Shown here one piece after another: positions 1-5,994 of a stretch of DNA of 6,151 nucleotides. The position numbers and the translations under genes were made by a program. How positions within the stretch are numbered: the first letter of the stretch is position 1; each line of letters opens with the position of its first letter. Below the pieces are notes generated by a model. That model saw only the letters and a list, made by a program, of their open reading frames with translations, had not been told where the DNA came from and did no database searches. The DNA comes from Chloroflexota bacterium (GTDB lineage Bacteria > Chloroflexota > Dehalococcoidia > JACPQK01): the NCBI GenBank assembly GCA_016190535.1, contig JACPQK010000020.1:1-6151 (forward strand), given 5' to 3'.

Positions 1-991
1 AAAAGGGGTCCTAGTCTTCGGTGAACTGGTGGGGGGGCAGGTGTCCCCGCTCACTACCGAGCTCCTGGGCGCTGGGCGCTCCCTGGCCGATGACCTGGGA
101 GAGGACTTGGCGGCGGTATTCCTGGGCCATTCCCTAGTCCCCGGTATATTGGGGCAGGCCTTGGCCTGGGGCGCAGACAGAGTCCACGGGGTGGAGCATG
201 CTGCGCTGGAGAACTCTCAGCTCGAGCCTTTGGTGGCCGCCATGGAGCAGGTGTGCCGCCAGCTTCAGCCCAGCATCCTCCTCGTGGGGCAGAACGACAC
301 CGGCCGGAGCCTGGCGCCTCTGCTGGCCTTCCGCCTGGGGACGGGCCTGGCCATGGACTGTGTGGAACTGGCCATCGAAAAAGACTCCAGGCTGCTGCTA
401 GCCTCACGTCCGGTATATGGCGGCAACGCGCGGGCAGTCTATCGCTGCGCCAAGCCCCGACCCCAGATGGCTACAGTCCGGTCCAAGGCTATGACTCCCC
501 TGGCCAGGGACGACAGCCGCCGGGGAGAGGTGTTATCCCTGACTGTCAAGCTGGAGCCTTCTGTTGTCCGGGTGCGGGTTGTCCAGCGGGTCAAGGAAGA
601 AGCTGCTGGCATCCGCCTGGAGGAGGCGGAGGCGGTAGTAGCCGGAGGCCGGGGGATAGGTGGCCCTGAGGGGTTCAAGCAGCTAGAGGGGCTGGCCCAA
701 CTCCTGAAGGGCGCCGTGGGGGCTACCCGGGCGGCCTGCGATGCCAACTGGGTGCCCTCTACCATCCAGATAGGGCTCACCGGGAAGATCGTCTCCCCCA
801 GCCTCTACATCGCCGTGGGCCTCTCGGGCTCCAGCCAGCATATGGCGGGCTGCTCAGGAGCCAAGACCATAGTGGCCATCAACAAAGATCCGGAGGCCGG
901 TATCTTCAAGGAGGCCCGCTTCGGCGTAGTGGGTGACTACAAGCAGGTGCTGCCAGCCTTTATGGAGAAGGTCAAAGAGCTCAAGGCCTGA
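1..991 (+). CDS. etfA: Electron transfer flavoprotein subunit alpha (5' partial)
   Basis: This is the alpha subunit (FixB/EtfA) of the soluble heterodimeric electron transfer flavoprotein, which carries FAD and passes electrons between dehydrogenases and a quinone reductase or other acceptor. The reading frame is open to the left edge. Its first visible residues, [12 protein letters not shown], are the typical ETF-alpha start, so the GTG at 29 is internal and the true start lies a few codons upstream of the window. There are 329 visible residues, close to full family length. The N-terminal domain shows GRSLAPLLA and [10 protein letters not shown]. The C-terminal FAD domain (about visible residue 210 onward) shows GRGIGG (216-221), [11 protein letters not shown] (240-250), [12 protein letters not shown] and AINKD (292-296). 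Two FAD-contact stretches are atypical: GLTGK where GQTGK is usual, and GLSGSSQH where GISGAIQH is common. The partner etfB is presumably upstream, outside the window. Whether this ETF is canonical or bifurcating cannot be told from alpha alone. Confidence 0.96.
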   Translation, partial: KGVLVFGELVGGQVSPLTTELLGAGRSLADDLGEDLAAVFLGHSLVPGILGQALAWGADRVHGVEHAALENSQLEPLVAAMEQVCRQLQPSILLVGQNDTGRSLAPLLAFRLGTGLAMDCVELAIEKDSRLLLASRPVYGGNARAVYRCAKPRPQMATVRSKAMTPLARDDSRRGEVLSLTVKLEPSVVRVRVVQRVKEEAAGIRLEEAEAVVAGGRGIGGPEGFKQLEGLAQLLKGAVGATRAACDANWVPSTIQIGLTGKIVSPSLYIAVGLSGSSQHMAGCSGAKTIVAINKDPEAGIFKEARFGVVGDYKQVLPAFMEKVKELKA

Positions 992-1025
992 CGGGGGCAG
1001 TGGAGTCAGTAGGTCCAGACACAGA

Positions 1026-1463
1026 GTGGATAGCGAATTCGGGCCCGACGTTAACGAGGCCGTCCAGGGCATCCTGACGGCTGAGGTGATCTGTATCCTC
1101 TTTCCTCTGGTTGCCCGTACCCTGGTAGTGGACCTGCGGCATGACCAGCAGGAGGGGCCTCTAGTCCAGCTCATGGCCCCCGCCAGTTCCCTGGAGGAAC
1201 GCTTGAAGATACTGCGCCGGTTGCGCCCTCGTTTCCCGGAACCCAAGAGGATAGCTGCCTTCCCCTGGCAGGGCTATGTGCGCGGCCTCGTCCGAGTAGG
1301 TCTGTGGGACAAGCTGCTGGAGCGTCTGGTAAATTCGGCCCAACCCGCAGCGGTGGAGGCCTGCGCCTCCGCCCTCCAGCAGTTGCAGGAGCTGGAGCGT
1401 CAGGAAGCGGTGGGAGCCATCACGGGGGAAAGGTACCGCTCCCTCTGGCAACGCCCGAAATAG
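1026..1463 (+). CDS. Conserved-looking protein of unknown function, downstream of etfA
   Basis: I assign no known domain or function to this 145-residue protein. It starts with GTG at 1026, preceded by a weak AGG at 1011-1013, 34 bases after the etfA stop. The frame is also open upstream into etfA, but those codons read as etfA shadow, so the start is probable rather than certain. Residues 14-38 form a hydrophobic stretch containing ICILFPLVARTLVVDLR. The middle is basic and arginine-rich (SSLEERLKILRRLRPRFPEP, 54-73), followed by a tryptophan-bearing stretch (AAFPWQGYVRGLV, 77-89) and GLWDKLLERL (92-101). The C-terminal third (about 106-130) is Ala/Gln/Leu/Glu-rich and probably helical. There is no clear signal peptide; the N-terminal hydrophobic stretch includes charged residues, so a soluble protein is likelier than a membrane one. 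Same strand and close spacing suggest co-transcription with etfA, hence a possible ETF-linked role, which is inference only. Confidence 0.7.
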   Translation: MDSEFGPDVNEAVQGILTAEVICILFPLVARTLVVDLRHDQQEGPLVQLMAPASSLEERLKILRRLRPRFPEPKRIAAFPWQGYVRGLVRVGLWDKLLERLVNSAQPAAVEACASALQQLQELERQEAVGAITGERYRSLWQRPK

Positions 1464-1465
1464 AC

Positions 1466-1493
1466 AGGGGACATTCAGTCCGCACTGACCCCT
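1466..1493. repeat. Imperfect palindrome just after the unknown-function gene
   Basis: The stretch has outer arms AGGGG (1466-1470) and CCCCT (1489-1493) and inner arms CAGT (1476-1479) and ACTG (1484-1487) around a CCGC loop. The arms are separated unevenly (ACATT on the left, A on the right). It begins three bases after the stop codon at 1463, in the gap between convergent genes. It could be a weak transcription terminator, but no T-run follows it. The sequence also resembles intergenic REP-like repeats that I recall from other bacteria, which I cannot verify here. Confidence 0.4.
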
Positions 1494-1534
1494 TATGCAA
1501 CCCCCTTCTCTCCACCCAAGAATAGAGATGCGGT

Positions 1535-1552
1535 ATGGCCTACTTGGGCCAT
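1535..1552. terminator. Possible weak bidirectional terminator hairpin
   Basis: ATGGCC and GGCCAT form a perfect 6-bp stem around the loop TACTTG. It lies between the stop codons of two converging genes (1463 and 1580), where terminators are expected. There is no T-tract on either side, so intrinsic termination is doubtful. The call rests on location and stem only. Confidence 0.25.
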
Positions 1553-1579
1553 CGCCATCGCTTCTGCTCGAGGTGGCTT

Positions 1580-3286
1580 CTACCTAGGTATGACGGGAAG
1601 GTCCACACGCGATGCGAGGCCAGGTTGATGGAATATCGTCTGAAGCGCAGGGATCCCCTCGGCGTCCTCGCCCAGGGGGTTGCCGGTATTCATATTGCGG
1701 TCGAATACGGGGAAATTGCTGCTGGCGATGTCAATACGTATCCGGTGCCCTCTTCGGAACAGGTTGCCCGTCGCCCCCATATCGATGACGTACTCATTTA
1801 CATCGCCAGGGTTAACCAGCTCGGGATGAGTTAAGGACTCGCGGTAGCGGGCCCGGATCATTCCCTGGGTCAGGTTGTAGGCCGAGCCGTCAGGATACAC
1901 ATCAACCAGCTTGGCCGAGAAATCCGTGTCCCTGACGGAGGTGGCCGCGAACAGGTGAAGCCGGATAGGCCCAACGACCTCGACCTCCTTGTCCAGCTCC
2001 GGCGTGGTGTAACATAACACATCACCACGCCGTTCAATGAGGGACTGGTCCGCCGGCCCAGGCACGCTCACCCGGAAATGGGGGGCGTGGACACCGCCCC
2101 TGGTGGGTACAGGGAAATGGGGATTATATACGAAGATGTCCGGAGGCTCAGCACCGGGTTCCTGGCGGCTCAGCAGGCCATCGCCGCTAGACGTATTGGC
2201 ACGGCCCCCGCTGTGAAGGAAGAAGCGCTGCCACTGGACCTGAGGCAAGGGCCACTCCTCGGCATCGTGCCAGGTATTCCTGCCCATGACAAAATATTGA
2301 ACGCGGGGCAGCTTAACCTCCATTCCTCTGAGGTGCTTGTTAAAGAACTGAATATGCTTTTCGGCAATAAGGGCTGCCTGGCCCGAGGCCACAGGGCCAA
2401 AGTGCAGTTCGCCTGCTACCTGCGTGAGGTTCACATGGGTCCAGGGGCCGAAGATCAGGTATTGCTCCGCACGGGCACGCTCTGAGGCTGCCTTTTGCCT
2501 CATACAGAGATAGGTCTCCAGGTCCTCACTGGCAAACAGGTCGTACCAGCTCCCGGTATGCAAGCAGGGCACCGAGACTTTCTCACAATGCCACCTGCTG
2601 AGGACGAGCTTGTCATTCAAACGGCCACGCACAATGCCCATCAGCTCGGGGAAGTTGAAATAGGGGATACTCTTGAGGGGCAGGTAGTTGTAGGCCTCCT
2701 CAGGGTCGAAGGCGGCTCTTTGCAGCATCCTTCGCATCTCGGAGACGTCTTTGCCTTGCTTTTCCAGCCTTCTTGCCATATCGAAGCCAGCGTTAGTCAA
2801 GATCATAATGGTCCGGGCCAGGTGTATGTTGCCACAGGGCTCGAGGCCCCCAATGGGCTTGCCCGGGTACTGCTGGGGAGCTATCGCCTTGAGGTGGGGA
2901 GGGTTCTCCATGGCAGCCAGCCATATGGTCATTCCGGCGGCGGAGGCACCCTGCATACCCACGTTGCCATCGCACCAGGGCTCGGCGGCTATGTGCTCGA
3001 TGGTGTCGTAGCCATCCACGCTATCTAAGGCCCCGTCGTCCGCATACTCACCTTCTGAGGTGCCCCTTCCCCTGACGTCTTGGAGCACCACGGCATATCC
3101 AGCGAAGACCGCCTCGAGCAAGGGAAAGAACTCGAAGCGAGTTGCCCCTAGCTTGCCGTGCGGCGTGCGACTCACCACAGCCGGGTGCTTCTCATTGTCA
3201 TCCGGCCGGTAAACGTCGGCGCGGAGGACCACGCCGTCCCTCATTCTTATGGGGACATCCCTGTCTACTCGAACCGAGCTTCCCAT
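1580..3286 (-). CDS. CocE/NonD-type alpha/beta hydrolase (X-Pro dipeptidyl-peptidase S15-like)
   Basis: This 568-residue protein matches the CocE/NonD hydrolase family (cocaine esterase, glutaryl-7-ACA acylase, S15 peptidase relatives) along its whole length; Rhodococcus CocE is about 574 residues. Residues 1-350 are the alpha/beta hydrolase domain, opening with PIRMRDGVVLRADVYRP (12-28). The nucleophile is Ser115 in GASAAG (113-118), with Asp249 in GSWYDLF and His284 in GPWTHVN, nearly collinear with CocE Ser117, Asp259 and His287. The C-terminal beta-sandwich (about 380-568) has the family hallmarks GPADQ (410-414), DTDFSAKLVDVYPDG (453-467), RYRES (480-484), GHRIRIDIASSNFP (513-526) and NTGNP (533-537). 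There is no signal peptide, so a cytoplasmic location is likely. The natural substrate is an ester or amide not readable from sequence. A longer in-frame start at 3442 exists, but the start at 3286 has a strong ribosome binding site and fits family alignment. Odd points are His43 in TPHGK where CocE has its oxyanion tyrosine (NPYDK), and Ala116 where a tyrosine usually follows the nucleophile. Confidence 0.92.
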   Translation of the reverse strand: MGSSVRVDRDVPIRMRDGVVLRADVYRPDDNEKHPAVVSRTPHGKLGATRFEFFPLLEAVFAGYAVVLQDVRGRGTSEGEYADDGALDSVDGYDTIEHIAAEPWCDGNVGMQGASAAGMTIWLAAMENPPHLKAIAPQQYPGKPIGGLEPCGNIHLARTIMILTNAGFDMARRLEKQGKDVSEMRRMLQRAAFDPEEAYNYLPLKSIPYFNFPELMGIVRGRLNDKLVLSRWHCEKVSVPCLHTGSWYDLFASEDLETYLCMRQKAASERARAEQYLIFGPWTHVNLTQVAGELHFGPVASGQAALIAEKHIQFFNKHLRGMEVKLPRVQYFVMGRNTWHDAEEWPLPQVQWQRFFLHSGGRANTSSGDGLLSRQEPGAEPPDIFVYNPHFPVPTRGGVHAPHFRVSVPGPADQSLIERRGDVLCYTTPELDKEVEVVGPIRLHLFAATSVRDTDFSAKLVDVYPDGSAYNLTQGMIRARYRESLTHPELVNPGDVNEYVIDMGATGNLFRRGHRIRIDIASSNFPVFDRNMNTGNPLGEDAEGIPALQTIFHQPGLASRVDLPVIPR

Positions 3287-3291
3287 CGCTG

Positions 3292-3300
3292 CCTCCTTCC
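3292..3300 (-). promoter_or_regulatory. Strong ribosome binding site that fixes the hydrolase start
   Basis: On the minus strand GGAAGGAGG is followed by five bases (CAGCG) and then ATG at 3286. This is close to the ideal Shine-Dalgarno sequence and spacing. It supports starting the hydrolase at 3286 instead of 52 codons upstream at 3442, and shows that the gene is translated independently of tyrS. Confidence 0.8.
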
Positions 3301-3367
3301 AGCTCAGGACTGGCCAATGGCATCCCTCACCCTTATGCCCAGTCCCGGACTTGAGTCTCCTCCCCAG

Positions 3368-3387
3368 ACCGGCAAGCTTTGCCCGGT
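3368..3387 (-). terminator. Hairpin in the tyrS-hydrolase spacer
   Basis: ACCGGCAA (3368-3375) pairs with TTGCCCGGT (3379-3387) around a GCT loop, with a single bulged C. It sits roughly mid-way in the 186-base gap between the tyrS stop (3473) and the hydrolase start (3286). It could attenuate read-through from tyrS into the hydrolase, but there is no T-run after it on the minus strand. I saw no convincing promoter in this spacer. Confidence 0.3.
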
Positions 3388-3472
3388 ACTCCGCATTGCC
3401 TCCACACAGCCCCGCGTGTCGTCGTTGTTGTCGCCGCCCCACGTCCGGATGTGCGCCCGAATACCAGATGAT

Positions 3473-4807
3473 TCAGCGTGGCGCTGATGGCAGCCTGTCC
3501 TTGTCCACAATCCGAAGGAATTGCCTCGTGCCCACCCTTATGACCGCGCCATCCTTGGCAGGCCAAATTGGGCTGGTAACCTTTTCACCACCAACCTCCT
3601 CCACCGCACCTGCTCGGATAAGACGCAGAGCATCACTTCTGCTTGGTCTAAGTCCTGCATCAGCAATGATTCGAGCTAGATCCAGAGTCCAGGGACCTAC
3701 CATCCTCTGTTCAGGCAGATAGCCGGTAACCTGCATGCTGCCATATTTCCCCGGCGAGCTGAAAGAAACTGCGAACTCAGCGATCTCCGGAGGTACCTCC
3801 CGTAGCTGAAAAACTTTGTGGAAGTGCTCCTCCGCCGCCTGAGCGGCCTCGGCCCCGTGGAACTGGGCTATGATCTCCCGGGCCAGCCGCTGCTTGAGCA
3901 CCATGGGGTTTACAGACTGGGCTGCCCTCCCTTCGACAGGCTCAGGACGGAGCTGCTGTCGCATCCCCGCCAGCTCGCCCTCAGGCAGGTCGGTGAGCAG
4001 CTCATAGTAGTCCAGCATCAGGCTGTCGGGGATGGACATTACCTTGCCGTACATCTCCCGGGGCGGGTCGGTGATGCCGATGTAGTTGCCCAGGCTCTTG
4101 CTCATCTTCTGGACGCCGTCGGTGCCTACCAGCAGGGGGACCAGGAGCACCTGCTGGGGGGTCTGCCCCATCATGGCCTGGAGCTCCCGGCCCAGGAGGC
4201 AGTTGAACTTCTGGTCTATGCCGCCGAACTCCACATCCGCCCGCACCACCACGGAGTCGTAGGCCTGGAGCAGGGGATAGAGGAGCTCGGTGATGGCGAT
4301 GGGCCTGCCCGCCTCGTAGCGCCTGGCAAAGTCCTCCCTCTGGAGGATTTGGGCTACGGTGAACTTGCTGGTGAGGGAGATGACCTTGTCCAGGCCGAAG
4401 CGGTGTCCTGAGCCTGTCGAAGGATCCCCGTACCACTCGCTCTGCCAGTGGAGCTCGGTAAGCTCCGGGTCCACCACCTTGAAGAACTGCTCCAGGTAGG
4501 TCTGGGCATTGGCCTTGACCTCCTCGGCAGTAAGCATGGGGCGGGTGACGGAGGCGCCGCTGGGGTCTCCGATCTGGGCCGTCCAGTCCCCCACGATGAG
4601 GACTACCTGATGGCCCAGCTTCTGGAACTGGGCCAGCTTGCGCAGGCCGACCACGTGGCCCAGGTGGATATCGGGGCGGGAGGGGTCGAACCCTTGCTTG
4701 AGACGCAGGTTCTTGCCCGAGGCCAGGAGCTGCGAGAGTTCCTCTGCCACTATGATCTCGGCGACGCCCCGGCGCAGGAGAGAATCCAGCTCAGACGATA
4801 CAGCCAT
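3473..4807 (-). CDS. tyrS: Tyrosine--tRNA ligase
   Basis: This cytoplasmic class I aminoacyl-tRNA synthetase charges tRNA-Tyr with tyrosine using ATP. The protein has 444 residues. The HIGH-class signature is HLGH (48-51) in PDIHLGHVVGLRK. The tyrosine pocket shows LLYPLLQAYDSV (176-187; Tyr177, Gln181 and Asp184) and GGIDQKFN (195-202). The ATP loop is KMSKS (234-238) in QKMSKSLGN. A C-terminal S4 RNA-binding domain occupies about 374-434. The layout matches the TyrZ-like bacterial subgroup. The ATG at 4807 lies five bases past the ribF stop, with AAGTAGG overlapping that stop as a weak ribosome binding site, so translation is probably coupled to ribF. No T-box leader is possible in so short a gap. 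Two stretches look inserted relative to the family as I remember it: DPSTGSGH (128-135) after SEWYG, and a segment containing RPEPVEGRA (287-295) before VNPMVLKQRLA. Each contains a copy of the 19-bp repeat listed separately. All catalytic motifs are intact, so the enzyme is presumably functional. Confidence 0.97.
   Translation of the reverse strand: MAVSSELDSLLRRGVAEIIVAEELSQLLASGKNLRLKQGFDPSRPDIHLGHVVGLRKLAQFQKLGHQVVLIVGDWTAQIGDPSGASVTRPMLTAEEVKANAQTYLEQFFKVVDPELTELHWQSEWYGDPSTGSGHRFGLDKVISLTSKFTVAQILQREDFARRYEAGRPIAITELLYPLLQAYDSVVVRADVEFGGIDQKFNCLLGRELQAMMGQTPQQVLLVPLLVGTDGVQKMSKSLGNYIGITDPPREMYGKVMSIPDSLMLDYYELLTDLPEGELAGMRQQLRPEPVEGRAAQSVNPMVLKQRLAREIIAQFHGAEAAQAAEEHFHKVFQLREVPPEIAEFAVSFSSPGKYGSMQVTGYLPEQRMVGPWTLDLARIIADAGLRPSRSDALRLIRAGAVEEVGGEKVTSPIWPAKDGAVIRVGTRQFLRIVDKDRLPSAPR
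3930..3948 (+). repeat. 19-bp repeat, copy 1, inside tyrS
   Basis: CCTTCGACAGGCTCAGGAC is read here on the plus strand. The same 19 bases occur, inverted, at 4405-4423. In tyrS this copy is read antisense and encodes PEPVEG within LRPEPVEGRAA. Its ends (CCT and AGG) are complementary, so the unit is only weakly palindromic. The encoded segment sits between the KMSKS region and the NPMVLKQRLA helix, where the protein seems about eight residues longer than family norm. From memory, similar CCTTCGACAGGCTCAGG units are widespread in GC-rich bacterial genomes. Confidence 0.8.
4405..4423 (-). repeat. 19-bp repeat, copy 2 (inverted), inside tyrS
   Basis: The minus strand reads CCTTCGACAGGCTCAGGAC, identical to copy 1 at 3930-3948 but in the opposite orientation. 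Here the unit runs in the tyrS sense direction and encodes PSTGSG within GDPSTGSGHR, a different reading frame of the repeat from copy 1. It follows SEWYG, where relatives usually go straight into the next helix. The residues are small and flexible, which suits a tolerated surface-loop insertion. Confidence 0.8.
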
Positions 4808-4812
4808 ATGGC

Positions 4813-5736
4813 CTACTTGCTATGGGCACGCCGGGCGGTCTCCACATCCCGGGCTATCTGCTCCTTGAGAGCCTCGACGCCCGGGAACTTCATGTCCCCC
4901 CGGATGTGTTCCACCAGCTCTACCTGGAGCTCCCGGCCGTAGAGCTGCCCCCCGGCGAAGTCCAGGATGTAGGTCTCCAGGACCCGCTGGCCTGGCCCGA
5001 AAGTGGGCCGGGGCCCGATGTAGGATACCGCCGGCAGGGCCTGGCCTCCCAGGACAGCCCGGGCCACGTAAACACCGTCGGCCGGCAGGCTCCGGTGCTC
5101 GTTCACGGGCAGGTTGGCCGTGGGAAAGCCCAGGCGTTGTCCCCGTCTCTCACCAACTACCACGGTACCCCGCAGGGAGAAGGGGCGGCCCAGAAAACGG
5201 GCGGCCCGTACCACATCCCCCTGGGCCAGGGCGCGGCGAATGGCGGTGCTGCTCACTACCTCGTCCCCCAGCACAAAGGGAGGCACCACAGCCACCCGAA
5301 AGCCCATCTCCTGCCCCAGGTCTTGCAGCACAGGGATGCTGCCCTCCCGGTTACGGCCCAGGGCAAAATCAGGACCCACCACCAGACAGCACATACGGAG
5401 GTGGCGACAAAGCATGTCGCAGAACTGGCGGGCCGTAAGCTGGGACAGCTCCTGGTCAAAGGGCAATACCACCACTAGAGAGATGCCCTGGGCCCGGATC
5501 AAGGCCTCCCTCTCCTCCAGGCTGGTCAGGGTAAGCAGGCCACTATTCGAGGAGAGCACCCGGCTGGGGTGGCGATCGAAGGTTACCACGCCGGGGAGAA
5601 GGCCATCCCTGGCAGCCACGGCTTTCACCTGGGCAAACAGGTGCTGGTGGCCAAGGTGGACACCATCGAAGACCCCAATGGTAAGACAGGTATCAAGGCC
5701 AGGGGGAAACTTAGCGATTTCCTCAGCGGCTTTCAT
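4813..5736 (-). CDS. ribF: Bifunctional riboflavin kinase / FAD synthetase
   Basis: This cytoplasmic enzyme phosphorylates riboflavin to FMN and then adenylylates FMN to FAD. It has 307 residues, the usual bacterial RibF length. The N-terminal FMN adenylyltransferase domain (about 1-185) has the nucleotidyltransferase signature GVFDGVHLGH (21-30), TFDRHPS (52-58), VGPDFALGRNREG (120-132) and SSTAIRRAL (162-170). The C-terminal riboflavin kinase domain (about 186-305) has GTVVVGERRGQRLGFPTANL (190-209), YIGPRPTFG (239-247), Glu254 in LETYILDF as the likely catalytic base, and LYG (265-267). The ATG at 5736 is preceded by a modest GGAG eleven bases upstream. tyrS follows after five bases, so the two are almost certainly co-transcribed. 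No FMN riboswitch is visible upstream, as expected for a housekeeping rather than biosynthesis-operon copy. Everything needed for both activities appears present. Confidence 0.97.
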   Translation of the reverse strand: MKAAEEIAKFPPGLDTCLTIGVFDGVHLGHQHLFAQVKAVAARDGLLPGVVTFDRHPSRVLSSNSGLLTLTSLEEREALIRAQGISLVVVLPFDQELSQLTARQFCDMLCRHLRMCCLVVGPDFALGRNREGSIPVLQDLGQEMGFRVAVVPPFVLGDEVVSSTAIRRALAQGDVVRAARFLGRPFSLRGTVVVGERRGQRLGFPTANLPVNEHRSLPADGVYVARAVLGGQALPAVSYIGPRPTFGPGQRVLETYILDFAGGQLYGRELQVELVEHIRGDMKFPGVEALKEQIARDVETARRAHSK

Positions 5737-5768
5737 CAGCAGTCTGACTCCAAGTGACGATTCCTGCG

Positions 5769-5780
5769 GTTAGGGCTAAC
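5769..5780. promoter_or_regulatory. Small palindrome in the predicted ribF leader
   Basis: GTTAG and CTAAC flank a central GG, forming a 12-base inverted repeat about 33 bases upstream of the ribF start codon and just downstream of the candidate -10 box. It could be an operator or a small leader stem. A match this short may be chance, and no regulator can be named. Confidence 0.2.
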
Positions 5781-5788
5781 GCCCTTCG

Positions 5789-5817
5789 AGCCTAGCATAC
5801 CCCTCCTAGGGCGTCAA
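5789..5817 (-). promoter_or_regulatory. Candidate sigma-70-type promoter for ribF-tyrS
   Basis: On the minus strand TTGACG (5817-5812) is followed, after exactly 17 bases, by TAGGCT (5794-5789). The -35 matches five of six consensus bases; the -10 is weak, matching only TA at its start and T at its end. Transcription would start near 5782, giving a leader of about 45 bases before the ribF ATG. Position and spacing are good. The weak -10 keeps this tentative. Confidence 0.4.
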
Positions 5818-5852
5818 GGCAGTGTACTCGTCCATAATCCGTGGATTCCTAA

Positions 5853-5872
5853 CCCACGGCTGAAGCCGTGGG
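5853..5872. repeat. Hairpin 1 of the 163-bp element
   Basis: CCCACGGC and GCCGTGGG form a perfect 8-bp, GC-rich stem around TGAA; the outer T and A of the loop could pair as a ninth base pair. It starts four bases inside the left 17-bp inverted repeat. It resembles the subterminal hairpins of IS200/IS605 elements. Confidence 0.75.
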
Positions 5873-5893
5873 CATGGTAATCTCGAAGCTAAG

Positions 5894-5913
5894 CCCCAGG
5901 CTTCAGCCTGGGG
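5894..5913. repeat. Hairpin 2 of the 163-bp element
   Basis: CCCCAGGC and GCCTGGGG form a perfect 8-bp stem around TTCA. Read on the opposite strand it matches hairpin 1, including the TGAA loop, at 16 of 20 bases. The four differences are two base-pair changes that keep the stem intact. A T-run (TTTTT, 5938-5942) occurs 25 bases later on the plus strand, too far for a standard terminator. Confidence 0.75.
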
Positions 5914-5994
5914 TATCAAGTACAACCCGCGAGGTGATTTTTGGGCCCCCATTTGTGCTCAACCTGGCATGTAGCAAGAATCCACGGATTATGG

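Larger units (their letters stand above)
5832..5994. repeat. 163-bp structured element bounded by 17-bp inverted repeats
   Basis: The element is bounded by CCATAATCCGTGGATTC (5832-5848) and its exact reverse complement (5978-5994). It contains two hairpins with 8-bp stems (5853-5872 and 5894-5913) and no credible gene. I see no target-site duplication just outside. Paired subterminal hairpins recall the ends of IS200/IS605-family elements and their non-autonomous derivatives, but those lack terminal inverted repeats, so a MITE-like element or a structured RNA with a 17-bp closing stem also fits. It lies immediately upstream of the candidate ribF promoter. The structure is certain from the sequence; its identity is not. 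Confidence 0.65.

Noticed and set aside
933..1025. Upstream extension of the unknown-function gene into etfA
   Set aside because: These codons overlap the conserved C-terminus of etfA in another frame and read as shadow; GTG at 1026 gives a sensible start after the etfA stop.
1000..1074. GTG-initiated short frame starting at 1000 as an alternative start or frameshifted N-terminus
   Set aside because: It stops after about 25 codons and its residues do not continue into the downstream protein; no evidence of a frameshift.
2495..3028. Plus-strand open frame of 177 codons opposite the hydrolase (also 2078-2485)
   Set aside because: Antisense to a full-length CocE-family gene with intact motifs; no family features of its own.
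3287..3442. N-terminal 52-residue extension of the hydrolase from an upstream in-frame start
   Set aside because: The extension has low-complexity, arginine/glycine-rich content, no match to the family, and no ribosome binding site as good as the one directly before 3286.
3818..4411. Long plus-strand open frame opposite tyrS (also ones at 4448-4942, 4822-5478 and 5114-5773 opposite tyrS and ribF)
   Set aside because: These are antisense shadows of confidently identified genes in GC-rich DNA; their translations lack recognisable domains.
1534..4819. Shared 13-mer TATGGCCTACTTG at 1534-1546 and 4807-4819
   Set aside because: A single 13-base match between two places in 6 kb is expected by chance at a non-negligible rate, and the flanks do not match.
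5783..5795. CCTTCGAGCCTAG upstream of ribF as a degenerate third copy of the tyrS repeat
   Set aside because: It shares only the first seven bases before diverging, and needs a gap to align further; too weak to count.
5737..5831. FMN riboswitch or T-box leader before ribF-tyrS
   Set aside because: The predicted leader is only about 45 bases and lacks the conserved elements of either riboswitch; tyrS itself follows ribF after five bases.
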